Assembly: GCA_964429235.1 (NCBI GenBank)
Contig: CAYSAQ010000003.1
Coordinates: forward strand, 62,001 to 126,000
Origin: CAYSAQ01 sp964429235
GTDB taxonomy: Bacteria > Margulisbacteria > Riflemargulisbacteria > GWF2-35-9 > DYQY01
Length of the DNA stretch: 64,000 bases
Direction: 5' to 3'
Shown: positions 22,740-31,100 of the stretch, piece by piece
Layout: each line of letters starts with the position of its first letter
Numbering within the stretch: the first letter of the stretch is position 1
The notes under the pieces: model-generated
The model's input: only the letters and a program-made list of their open reading frames with translations
What the model was told of the DNA's origin: nothing
Databases searched by the model: none
Program-made: the position numbers and the translations under genes

Positions 22740-24275
22740 ATGTTATTAATTCTAGACTTTGGATCACAATATTCACATTTGATTGCTCGAAGAGTGAGAG
22801 AATGCGGCGTGTATTCCGAAGTCATAGATGGCAATTCATCTATAGCTAAAATTAAGGAGAAGTCTCCATCTGCAATAATCATGTCAGGTGGCCCGTCTTC
22901 AGTATATGATGATGATGCTCCAAAATGTGATTCAGAATTATTAGAGCTAGGTGTTCCTGTTTTAGGTATTTGTTATGGAATGCAATTGCTTACACAGATG
23001 TTAGGTGGAGAAGTAAAGCATTACGATAAGTGTGAATATGGGAAAACGTTAATGCAGATTGATAATTTTGAAAATCTTTTCTTTGGTATAGATTCTGAAA
23101 TCACGGTATGGATGAGTCATGGTGATAGTTTAGAAAAGTTGCCAGAAGGATTTGAAAAATTATCTCATTCAGAGAATACTCCATTTGTTTCAATAGCAAA
23201 TAAAGAAAAGAAGATTTATGGTGTTCAGTTTCACCCTGAAGTAACTCACACACAGATGGGGATGCAGATTATTAGGAATTTCTTATTTGAAATTTGTGAG
23301 CTTGAAAAAGACTGGGATATGAAACATTTTATTGATGAAGAAATAGCAGCAATTAGAGCTGAAGTTGGAACTGGAAAGGTTCTATTAGGCCTAAGTGGTG
23401 GTGTGGATTCTATGACTGCTGCAGTTTTATTACATGAAGCTATAGGCGATCAATTAATATGTATGTTTATTGATCAAGGTTTTATGAGAAAAGATGAAGC
23501 TACACAGATAGTTGATACAGTAGATAAACATTTTAATATTAATTTAATACATGTACAGGCTCAAGATCGCTTTTTTAAAGCGGTTAAGGGCATTACTGAT
23601 CCAGAAGAGAAACGTAAAAAAATAGGCAACGAGTTTGTAAGGGTATTTGAATCTGAAATAGCTAAAGTAGCTAAGGATGTAAAGTATCTAGCACAAGGGA
23701 CCCTATATCCAGATATTATTGAGAGTGCTAGTACTGGCGTATCAAAGAACGCTGTGAAAATAAAAACACATCACAATGTTGGTGGATTACCAGATGATAT
23801 GCAATTTAAAATAGTAGAACCTTTTAAGAAGCTTTTTAAAGATGAGGTTCGTAAAGTAGGTATAGAGCTTGGCATGCCAGAGAAGGTTGTTTTTAGGCAT
23901 CCATTTCCAGGTCCAGGCCTAGCTATTAGAATTATTGGTGAAATTGAACCTGAAAGAGTAAGAGTTCTTCAAGAAGCTGATGATATTGTTATGGCGGAAA
24001 TCAAAAAGGCAGGACTATATAGAGATATTTGGCAAGCATTTGCGGTACTGCTACCGATTAAGACAGTTGGAGTTATGGGTGATAAGAGAACATATTGTCA
24101 CACTATTGCGGTAAGATCAGTAAGCAGTCAAGATGCAATGACTGCAAATTGGACTCATATGCCATACGAGGTTTTAGAGGCAATTTCTTCAAGAATAATA
24201 AATGAGATACCTGCAATTAACAGAGTCGTATACGACATTACATCAAAACCACCAGCAACTATTGAATGGGAATAA
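22740..24275 (+). CDS. guaA: GMP synthase (glutamine-hydrolysing)
   Basis: 511 residues, full length. The class I amidotransferase has nucleophile Cys78 in G-I-C-Y-G-M and the His/Glu of F-H-P-E-V-T-H. The ATP-pyrophosphatase P-loop is L-S-G-G-V-D-S-M, and the C-terminal dimerisation domain ends in K-P-P-A-T-I-E-W-E. It converts XMP to GMP. It starts four bases after tsf and ends before a strong bidirectional terminator, so rpsB-tsf-guaA is one unit. Confidence 0.97.
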   Translation: MLLILDFGSQYSHLIARRVRECGVYSEVIDGNSSIAKIKEKSPSAIIMSGGPSSVYDDDAPKCDSELLELGVPVLGICYGMQLLTQMLGGEVKHYDKCEYGKTLMQIDNFENLFFGIDSEITVWMSHGDSLEKLPEGFEKLSHSENTPFVSIANKEKKIYGVQFHPEVTHTQMGMQIIRNFLFEICELEKDWDMKHFIDEEIAAIRAEVGTGKVLLGLSGGVDSMTAAVLLHEAIGDQLICMFIDQGFMRKDEATQIVDTVDKHFNINLIHVQAQDRFFKAVKGITDPEEKRKKIGNEFVRVFESEIAKVAKDVKYLAQGTLYPDIIESASTGVSKNAVKIKTHHNVGGLPDDMQFKIVEPFKKLFKDEVRKVGIELGMPEKVVFRHPFPGPGLAIRIIGEIEPERVRVLQEADDIVMAEIKKAGLYRDIWQAFAVLLPIKTVGVMGDKRTYCHTIAVRSVSSQDAMTANWTHMPYEVLEAISSRIINEIPAINRVVYDITSKPPATIEWE

Positions 24276-24277
24276 AC

Positions 24278-24304
24278 AAAAAGGCGCCATTGGCGCCTTT
24301 TTTA
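24278..24304. terminator. Bidirectional intrinsic terminator after guaA
   Basis: AAAGGCGCC (24280-24288), loop ATT, GGCGCCTTT (24292-24300), followed by more T on the plus strand and by a T run on the minus strand as well. It sits between the convergent guaA and DUF1858 genes and serves both. Confidence 0.9.
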
Positions 24305-24331
24305 TAACTTCTTTAGTTAATTAAAATAGTT

Positions 24332-24532
24332 TTAACTAGCTGCGGATTTTTCTTCTATTTCTTTAATTACAGCATCAACATCCATTCCGTGTGCTGCAAG
24401 TCCTTCTTCTAAACTTTCTGAATGAGCTAGCATACAGCCTACACAATGTACTCCATGATTCTGTAGTACTTCTATTGCTGCTGGGTAGTCATTGATTACA
24501 TCTATTATATTGTCTTTTTTTGATATTGCCAT
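24332..24532 (-). CDS. DUF1858-domain protein (ScdA-N-like small cysteine protein)
   Basis: 66 residues. The DUF1858 pattern is visible: I-I-D-V-I-N-D-Y-P-A-A-I-E-V-L, then H-G-V-H-C-V-G-C-M-L-A. The C-x-x-C is conserved. The domain occurs alone or fused to hybrid-cluster and iron-sulphur repair (YtfE/ScdA) proteins, so a role in iron-sulphur or NO/O2 stress is a reasonable guess. It is the last gene of the mutM-fprA unit, with AAGGAGAAG before the start. Confidence 0.85.
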   Translation of the reverse strand: MAISKKDNIIDVINDYPAAIEVLQNHGVHCVGCMLAHSESLEEGLAAHGMDVDAVIKEIEEKSAAS

Positions 24533-24554
24533 TTTTACTTCTCCTTTTTTTGTA

Positions 24555-25724
24555 TTATAGATTGTTAAATTCTTTTTGCAAGTTTTGAATAGCTAATGTT
24601 AAATCTTTTTGATCAGGAATGTATTTTAATCTTATCTGAGGCAAGGTCTCAAATTTCATTGCTTTTAATACTTCCTCTACCTGCCCAACTGCTTGTCCTC
24701 CCCATCCAAAAGAGCCATAAGCAAGCCCAATCCTGTTTTTAGGTGCAAGACCCTTCAGATAAGTCAGAAAAGCCGCTACGGTTGGCAGCATGTTGTTGTT
24801 TAAAGTAGGAGAGCCAATGCAAATATATTTAGTATCTATGAGCTCGGTCATTATGTCAGACATATGCTCGTTCTGAACATTGAACAGGGTTGCTGTAATG
24901 TTGTTATACTCAAAAAAGTTCATTAACTCCCTGGCAATTTTCTCAGTGGATCCCCACATAGTGTCATAAATGACTAGAGCTTTCTCTTTAGTCGTGTTTT
25001 GCATCCATTCAGTATAGCAATTAAGAATTTCTGGAATATGTGCTTTCCAAATAAGTCCATGGCTTGGGCAAATCATGTCTATTTCTAAACTTGAAAGAGC
25101 TTCCATCGCTTTTTGAACTTGTGCGCTAAATGAAAGCACAATGTTCGCATAATACTTTTTAGCTTCTTGCAAAATAGTTGCTATAGGATATTCTTGGTCT
25201 GTTCTTTCTGTAGAAGCGATATGTTGGCCGAAAGCATCGTTAGAAAATAGAATTTTATCTTCTTGCACATATGACACCATGTTGTCTGGCCAGTGAACCA
25301 TTTTTGTTTCTACAAAAGATATCGTTTTTTTACCAAGAGAAAGTGAGTCTCCTGTAGTTACTGGTATGAAATCCCAGTCTTTCTTATAGTGCTCCTTTAG
25401 CCCCTTGATTCCAGCAGGAGAAGCATAAATACTAGCATTCGGGCACATTTCCATTATTCTTGGAAGTCCTCCAGAGTGATCCATCTCAACATGATTAGAG
25501 ATAATCGTATCAATTTTGGTAGGATCAATAATTGTGGAAATTCTTGCAAGCATCTCATCTGTTAAGTGGCTTTTCACAGTGTCAATTAATGTTATTTTTT
25601 CATCTATTATAAGATAAGCATTATAAGTAGAACCTTTTTGAGTTAGGTATCCATGGAAGTTGCGTATGTTCCAATCGATACTTCCTACCCAATAAATGTT
25701 TTCTGCTAATTTGTAGGGTTTCAT
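24555..25724 (-). CDS. fprA: Flavodiiron protein (A-type flavoprotein; O2 / NO reductase)
   Basis: 389 residues from ATG 25724, which has AAGGAG upstream; the frame is open to 25778 but that part overlaps the end of mutM. The metallo-beta-lactamase-like domain carries the diiron ligands H-V-E-M-D-H-S, then S-N-D-A-F-G-Q-H and C-P-S-H-G. The C-terminal flavodoxin domain binds FMN at D-T-M-W-G-S-T-E. It reduces O2 or NO with electrons from rubredoxin. A rubredoxin gene lies 2 kb away in the divergent unit, which fits one oxidative-defence system. Confidence 0.93.
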   Translation of the reverse strand: MKPYKLAENIYWVGSIDWNIRNFHGYLTQKGSTYNAYLIIDEKITLIDTVKSHLTDEMLARISTIIDPTKIDTIISNHVEMDHSGGLPRIMEMCPNASIYASPAGIKGLKEHYKKDWDFIPVTTGDSLSLGKKTISFVETKMVHWPDNMVSYVQEDKILFSNDAFGQHIASTERTDQEYPIATILQEAKKYYANIVLSFSAQVQKAMEALSSLEIDMICPSHGLIWKAHIPEILNCYTEWMQNTTKEKALVIYDTMWGSTEKIARELMNFFEYNNITATLFNVQNEHMSDIMTELIDTKYICIGSPTLNNNMLPTVAAFLTYLKGLAPKNRIGLAYGSFGWGGQAVGQVEEVLKAMKFETLPQIRLKYIPDQKDLTLAIQNLQKEFNNL

Positions 25725-25737
25725 TTTATTCTCCTTA

Positions 25738-26562
25738 TTATTTTTGACAGGTTTGGCAGTAGTAAGTGCTTCTGCCATTTTGTTTAATTTTATTAATTGT
25801 ATCCTTACATATTATACAATTTTCATTAAGCTTATTATAAACCTTTAATTGATTTTGGAACTCCCCTTTTTTATTAAATCCATCTCTGTAGTCTGAAAAT
25901 GTGGTTCCTCGCATCATGATTGCTTGCAATATAATTTTTTTAATAGAACTAAAGAGTTCAATTTCTTCATTTTTTGAAAGCGAATATCCCAAACGCTCAG
26001 GGTTTATTTTGCTATCAAAAAGAATCTCTGAAGCATAGATATTTCCAATTCCTACAATTTTATCTTGTTCAAGCAGAAAAGCTTTTAAGCTTTTTTTAGC
26101 TCCTTTTTTCAACATATACTTAAAGTTATCAAAAGTAAATTCACTTTTAGTAGGGTCAATGCCAATATTCTTAAAATAATTTAAATCTTCTATCGCATTT
26201 GTAGAAGTTAGGTTTATTGTGGCAAATTTTCTAACATCATTAAATGTAATATCCCACTTTTTTGTTTTGAAGACTATCATGTCATGCTTAGTTAGTTCGG
26301 CATTATTATTTGTTAATATAAATTTACCTGTCATTCGAAGGTGGATTATTATCGATAGGTTGTTGGTTAAGTTCCAGATAATAGTCTTTCCTTTTCTATA
26401 AATGTTGCTTATTTTAGTGCCGCGAATTTGCTGAACAAAGTTTGCCGGACTTATGCCCCGTAGGTTTCGTGCATCGATTATGCCTATATCGGATATCGTT
26501 TCACCAATTAGATGCTCTGATAAATCCTTGCTAACTGTTTCTACTTCTGGTAGCTCTGGCAA
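25738..26562 (-). CDS. mutM: Formamidopyrimidine-DNA glycosylase
   Basis: 274 residues, read from TTG 26562 with AAGGGG upstream. It opens L-P-E-L-P-E-V-E-T, where the initiator residue becomes Met, Pro2 is the catalytic amine and Glu3 assists. The C-terminal zinc finger is C-I-I-C ... C-Q-T-C. It removes 8-oxoguanine from DNA. The unusual feature is the TTG start. The gene heads the minus-strand unit with fprA, and all of it points to oxidative damage control. Confidence 0.95.
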   Translation of the reverse strand: MPELPEVETVSKDLSEHLIGETISDIGIIDARNLRGISPANFVQQIRGTKISNIYRKGKTIIWNLTNNLSIIIHLRMTGKFILTNNNAELTKHDMIVFKTKKWDITFNDVRKFATINLTSTNAIEDLNYFKNIGIDPTKSEFTFDNFKYMLKKGAKKSLKAFLLEQDKIVGIGNIYASEILFDSKINPERLGYSLSKNEEIELFSSIKKIILQAIMMRGTTFSDYRDGFNKKGEFQNQLKVYNKLNENCIICKDTINKIKQNGRSTYYCQTCQK

Positions 26563-26583
26563 TTTATTTCCCCTTCTCTTAAT

Positions 26584-26613
26584 TTGTAGTTGTTCTAAAG
26601 TTAGAACTATTAT
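26584..26613 (+). promoter_or_regulatory. Candidate perR promoter with overlapping palindromic operator
   Basis: TTGTAG (26584-26589), an 18-base spacer and TATTAT (26608-26613). The spacer holds a perfect 7-2-7 palindrome, GTTCTAAAGTTAGAAC, at 26592-26607. The site lies in the 62-base gap between the divergent mutM and perR genes, so a bound repressor could control both. Confidence 0.6.
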
Positions 26614-26624
26614 AAACTAATGAT

Positions 26625-27092
26625 ATGGCCGAAGCAATTAAAATATTAAAGAAGAACAATTTAAAGGTTACTCATCAAAGAGTAAAGGTGCTCGAATATT
26701 TGATGAATAATCATATTCATCCAACAGCAGATAAGATAAATTCAGACCTTTCTGAGCAAGGAGAAATTATCTCTTTTGCTACTGTTTACAATACCTTGGC
26801 GTTACTTGTTAAAGAAGGATTGCTAAACAAGTTAGATGGCTTTGGAGATCAAGCTGCTTATGATATTAATCTACATGATCATATGCATTTTTCCTGTAGA
26901 AGTTGTGGAGAAGTGCAAGATGTTGAGGTTAGTAAATTCAACTATAAAGATATTGATTTAGAAGGTAATCAAGTAAATGGCTTTAGTGGTTATTTATTTG
27001 GAATATGTGAAAAATGTAACAAGGAGGTGAAGTCTAATAATTTGTTGAAATTATTTAGTCAAAAAGTTAAAATTTTTAATAGGAGGAAATAA
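26625..27092 (+). CDS. perR: Fur-family peroxide / metal regulator (PerR-like)
   Basis: 155 residues. The winged helix has T-H-Q-R-V-K-V-L-E-Y-L and T-V-Y-N-T-L. The dimer domain has D-H-M-H-F-S-C-R-S-C-G, a second C-x-x-C (C-E-K-C), and an Asp (V-Q-D-V) where PerR has its regulatory-metal Asp. PerR senses peroxide by metal-catalysed oxidation of histidines. The downstream rubrerythrin and rubredoxin genes, and the palindrome overlapping its promoter, support a peroxide-responsive autoregulated unit. Fur is the alternative. Confidence 0.85.
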   Translation: MAEAIKILKKNNLKVTHQRVKVLEYLMNNHIHPTADKINSDLSEQGEIISFATVYNTLALLVKEGLLNKLDGFGDQAAYDINLHDHMHFSCRSCGEVQDVEVSKFNYKDIDLEGNQVNGFSGYLFGICEKCNKEVKSNNLLKLFSQKVKIFNRRK

Positions 27093-27093
27093 T

Positions 27094-27666
27094 ATGACCA
27101 TAAAAGGAACCGAAACAGAAAAGAATTTACTAAAAGCATTCGCAGGAGAATCACAAGCTAGAAATAGATATACATATTTTGCTAGCGTAGCAAAGAAGGA
27201 AGGATATGAGCAGGTATCTGCATTTTTCCTTGAAACTGCTGACAATGAAAAAGAGCATGCAAAAAGATTTTTTAAGTTTTTAGAGGGAGGAATGTTAGAA
27301 ATAACTGTAACTTACCCTGCTGGAGCTATTGGCACAACAATTGAAAACTTAACAGCATCTGCTGATGGGGAGCATGAAGAGTGGGAAGAAATATATCCAT
27401 TTTTTGCTAAAGTAGCTAGAGAAGAGGGGTTTGAAGATGTAGCTGTGTGTTTTGAAGAAATATGTATAGCAGAAAAAGCACACGAACAGAGGTATGTTAA
27501 ACTATTAGCAAACATCAAAGATGGAGAAGTTTTTAAGAAGGATTCTTTAGTAGTATGGAAATGTAGAAATTGTGGATATGTAAATACAGGAAAGTCTGCT
27601 CCAGATCTATGTCCTGCTTGTTTGCATGGCAAGAAGTTTTTTGAAGTAAAAGAGTCAAATTATTAA
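27094..27666 (+). CDS. rbr: Rubrerythrin
   Basis: 190 residues, one base after the perR stop with AGGAGG upstream. The ferritin-like diiron domain has A-G-E-S-Q-A-R-N-R-Y, E-x-x-x-x-E-K-E-H-A, and E-E-I-C-I-A-E-K-A-H-E. The C-terminal rubredoxin-like domain has C-R-N-C-G ... C-P-A-C. It reduces hydrogen peroxide in anaerobes, using rubredoxin as donor. The rubredoxin gene follows 14 bases downstream. Confidence 0.96.
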   Translation: MTIKGTETEKNLLKAFAGESQARNRYTYFASVAKKEGYEQVSAFFLETADNEKEHAKRFFKFLEGGMLEITVTYPAGAIGTTIENLTASADGEHEEWEEIYPFFAKVAREEGFEDVAVCFEEICIAEKAHEQRYVKLLANIKDGEVFKKDSLVVWKCRNCGYVNTGKSAPDLCPACLHGKKFFEVKESNY

Positions 27667-27680
27667 TAGGAGGTTCTAAA

Positions 27681-27818
27681 ATGGATAAGTATGAATGCGT
27701 AGTTTGCGGATATGTTTATGACCCAGCAGAGAATGGAAATGTGTCTTTTGAGAATTTAGCTGAAGATTGGACATGCCCTGAATGTGGTGTTGGTAAAGAC
27801 CAGTTTGAAAAAGTATAG
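27681..27818 (+). CDS. Rubredoxin, shortened form
   Basis: 45 residues, ATG 27681 with AGGAGG upstream. The four iron ligands are in Y-E-C-V-V-C-G-Y and W-T-C-P-E-C-G-V. Between them the loop Y-D-P-A-E-N-G-N-V-S-F-E-N-L-A is about eight residues shorter than in classical 52-54-residue rubredoxins. The aromatic core (Y4, Y11, Y13, W30, F42) is kept. It carries electrons to rubrerythrin and probably to the flavodiiron protein. Confidence 0.93.
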   Translation: MDKYECVVCGYVYDPAENGNVSFENLAEDWTCPECGVGKDQFEKV

Positions 27819-27840
27819 TTAATAAATTATATGTTTATTA

Positions 27841-27871
27841 AAAGAGGAGCTGAGAGGCTCCTCTTTTTTTT
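27841..27871 (+). terminator. Intrinsic terminator of the perR-rbr-rubredoxin unit
   Basis: AAAGAGGAGC (27841-27850), loop TGAGAG, GCTCCTCTTT (27857-27866), then a T run. A perfect ten-base stem and a clean end to the operon. Confidence 0.92.
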
Positions 27872-27949
27872 GTCTTAATATATCTATTTTTCTTGTTATA
27901 TTTTTTTGAATTAATTTTCAATTATATATTTCAATATTATGTTGCTTCT

Positions 27950-28098
27950 AAATCCCTTTATCTATAAGGGGTTTGGCGGTATTTTGTTTTATTCTAAAGT
28001 TAATGGGTATACTTTATTTTGAGGGACAAGAATTTTATGCATTTATATTAATATAAATTCATACAAATCCCTTATAAAACTTGGGTTTTTTCGGTATT
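27950..28098 (+). repeat. Imperfect 35-base direct repeat upstream of the giant gene
   Basis: Copy 1 (27950-27984) and copy 2 (28065-28098) share AAATCCCTT at the left, a GGG-GTTT or GGG-TTTT core and CGGTATT at the right, 115 bases apart. Copy 1 can fold as AAATCCCTT against AAGGGGTTT; copy 2 folds less well. The conserved order suggests a twice-used protein or RNA element. Confidence 0.5.
28041..28058. promoter_or_regulatory. Perfect 18-bp palindrome
   Basis: ATTTATATTAATATAAAT is its own reverse complement. It lies 78 bases before the giant gene start, between the two direct repeats. Pure AT palindromes can arise by chance in such DNA, so an operator role is only a suggestion. Confidence 0.4.
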
Positions 28099-28135
28099 AT
28101 TTAAATACATCGGTGCGTCAAATAGGGGGAAATTT

Positions 28136-31100
28136 TTGATAATCTGGCAAAAAAAGATCTTACATAAGCTTGTGCTGTCTCTACTTTCAGTAATTTTACT
28201 GACCACAACCCCTCTATATGCAGACACTACAGCCCCTACAGGCATTATGACTCAAGGTGTTACTTCTAACACCGCAGTTACTATAAACGCATCTGCGAGT
28301 AATGTATATTTTCAAGCAATCTATAATTCAGATCAAGGGAATGCCTCTACATTCAGAATTCAAATTACTTCTAGTGATACTTTTAGCGCAAGTGATTATA
28401 TCTTTTGGGGAGTCACTACAAGTATCCATGATTATTTAGATAATCTAGGAGCTAGCCTTGAAAATGGGGAGCTTTCTCAGAAAATATTTTTCCCTGTCCC
28501 TGATGATTCTTTGTATTCCAATGGTAATTGGTTCAAATTGCAGTGGAATGTGACATATAATTTTCAGATTGCTTTTAAAGACCAGTCAATAGGTTGGGGG
28601 CCATATGCAAATTCTAGCTTTAAAGTATCTGAGCTTGAGGGATTAACTATTAATAATTATGTTCCTACTGTTGATTTGTATGCATGGCACAATATAACAA
28701 AGGATTGGATGAATAGAATTACAGTGGATATTGAAGATTTAGGGTATTCAAAGCTTGATGATGGTTTTTATGAATATCCAAATCAAGCTAGGGTGAATTT
28801 ATCAGAGTTAAGCAATCAGGTTAGCGTGAATGTCGTTTTATCTGTCAATTATTCCTTGCTTAACCAAGGTGCTAATCCCGTTACTGTAAGCGTAAGTGAT
28901 AATGCGGACAATCAAGAAGTTGTTATTTACTATGTCAATAAAGACACGCAATTGCCAAGTATCAATGTATCAGCTGATTTAGCAAGTAATAGCAATTTCC
29001 AAGATTGGTTAACTCAGGATACAAACTTTTTCGAAACAATAAGTATTTCTTTTTATGATGATGGCGGATCAAGTTTGAATAATATTTTAGTTAGCTTAGT
29101 CAATGAGAATGGTGATTATCCAAAAGTAATTACAGAATCATTAAACCAAGGAGAGTATGGAGTGTCTTGGGGATATACGTGGGCGCAGATACCCGAAGGA
29201 TTAAATAAGCTAACTATCTCGTTAGATGATTATGCGGGGAACACTAATAATATTCTGCCAGTAGAGATAAGAAAAGATGTGACTACCCCGAATATAGCGC
29301 AGATTGTTCCAATAGTGTCTTATGAGGATAGGTGGTTTAGTAATACAAATGGGTTTCAGCCAGATGGAGATAATGCTGGCATTGATCTAGCTGGAATAGA
29401 TATTGATTTTGTTGACACACAGTCCTATGTTCAAGATATTTGGGCATTTATTTCGCACAATAATCTGGTAATTGCTAGCAAGAGTATTGTAATAAATGCG
29501 GATGTGCCAATTTATCAAATAGATTGGTCTTTAGCATTTGCTAGTTTTAACGAGGGTTATAATGAAGTCTTTGTTTCATATAATGATTATGCCGGGTTTA
29601 AAGTATTTGAGAAAGTTTTTTCAATAAAGAAAGATACTGTATTTCCTGATATATTAGAAGCCGCCATAAGTGATAACACTTACTTTAATACTTGGAGAAG
29701 TGATGCCCCTAGTTATGTAACAACTGTAAATGTTACTGTTTTGGATTCTGTGAATTCATTAATTTCAAGAGTTGGCTATTTTATTAATTACACTTATCTT
29801 CCTGCTCTAGGTCCTAAATATTTGACTGATAATATAACTACTACTTCTTATCAATTTAGCTTGTCAGATGTGCCTACTGAAGACTATATGGTTCATGGAT
29901 TGAATAATTTTTCTCTAATAGTTGAAGATAATGCAGGTAATAATTCAGAACAACCAATATTTGTATTTAAGAGAGATATAGAGGCACCTGAATTGAATAA
30001 TGTTAGTAATATTAAAGATTCTTATCAGGATTATGGAGAATGGATGAATGTTACTCCAAGTTGGATTACTGGCGCAAACCCTCTTGCTTTTACAGATAAC
30101 GAGAGTGGTATAAGTTTGATGCAGTATTTTGTTTCAAATAATGAGAGGCAGGACTGGGTTACTATTGATAAGTTATCAGGAGCACCTTCTTATGCTACTG
30201 CGTGGAATGTTTCGCCTTCTTTATTAACAGAGGGAGTAAACATTATTCTTGTTTCCAGAAATGATGTGTTGGGTAATTATGCAGTTGAGGAATTTATTGT
30301 TAAATTAGATTTCACTACACCTAATGTTAATTCTTCAGCAGTTTCTACTAATTTGTTTGAAGGATGGTTTAATGCTCCTCCAGCTACTTTGAATAATATT
30401 CAAGTCACTTTCTCTGACACCGGGCATTCTTTGATTAATGAAATTTCTTATGAAGTAATTGATTACCTTGGAACAATAAGAGGTGGGGAGTATTTAGAGA
30501 TAGAGCCTATCGATCAATATGAGTATTTAGCCCAGTGGGGTATCTATTGGGAGGAATTAATAGAGGGAACCAATAATATAAGAGTGAGAGTAATAGATAA
30601 TGCGCAGAATGAAACATTATCACCAATATTATTTACGCTTAAAAAAGATGTGACTTCCCCAAATCTTATCAATGATGAAGATCCAAATGATCCAAAGTTT
30701 GATAATTGGTTTTCTGGTGAGCCGTACTGGATGGATGATATAAGGATAACGATGAACGATGGCGGATACTCTAAGTTTAAATCAGTTACTTTTAATGTTT
30801 ATAATAAAACAGCTGATAGTTGGAAATATTTCTTTTTTAATAAACCTATAGGGACAATAGCTTATTATTTAGGTACTGATTTTAGTGTTGGTTGGCTAGA
30901 TACTGGAATTAGCGATATCTCAATAAGTATGGCGGATGAGGCAGGCAATACAAGTAATACTGATGTTATATTTACAGTAAAAAGGGACACATATCCACCA
31001 GACTTTCTTCAGGGACCAGCTTTTCCTGAATTTAGAGAGTGGTACAGCTCTAACAATTTACTTGTAACATTTAATATTAGTGGAGTTAATGTTATGGATA

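Larger units (their letters stand above)
27872..28135. other. Regulatory region of the giant gene
   Basis: A very AT-rich stretch of about 264 bases between the terminator and the giant gene start, without a plausible gene. It holds a duplicated 35-base element (27950-27984 and 28065-28098), a perfect 18-base palindrome (28041-28058), and a possible -10 TATACT at 28008-28013 without a good -35. The ribosome binding site AGGGGGA lies at 28124-28130. Confidence 0.5.
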
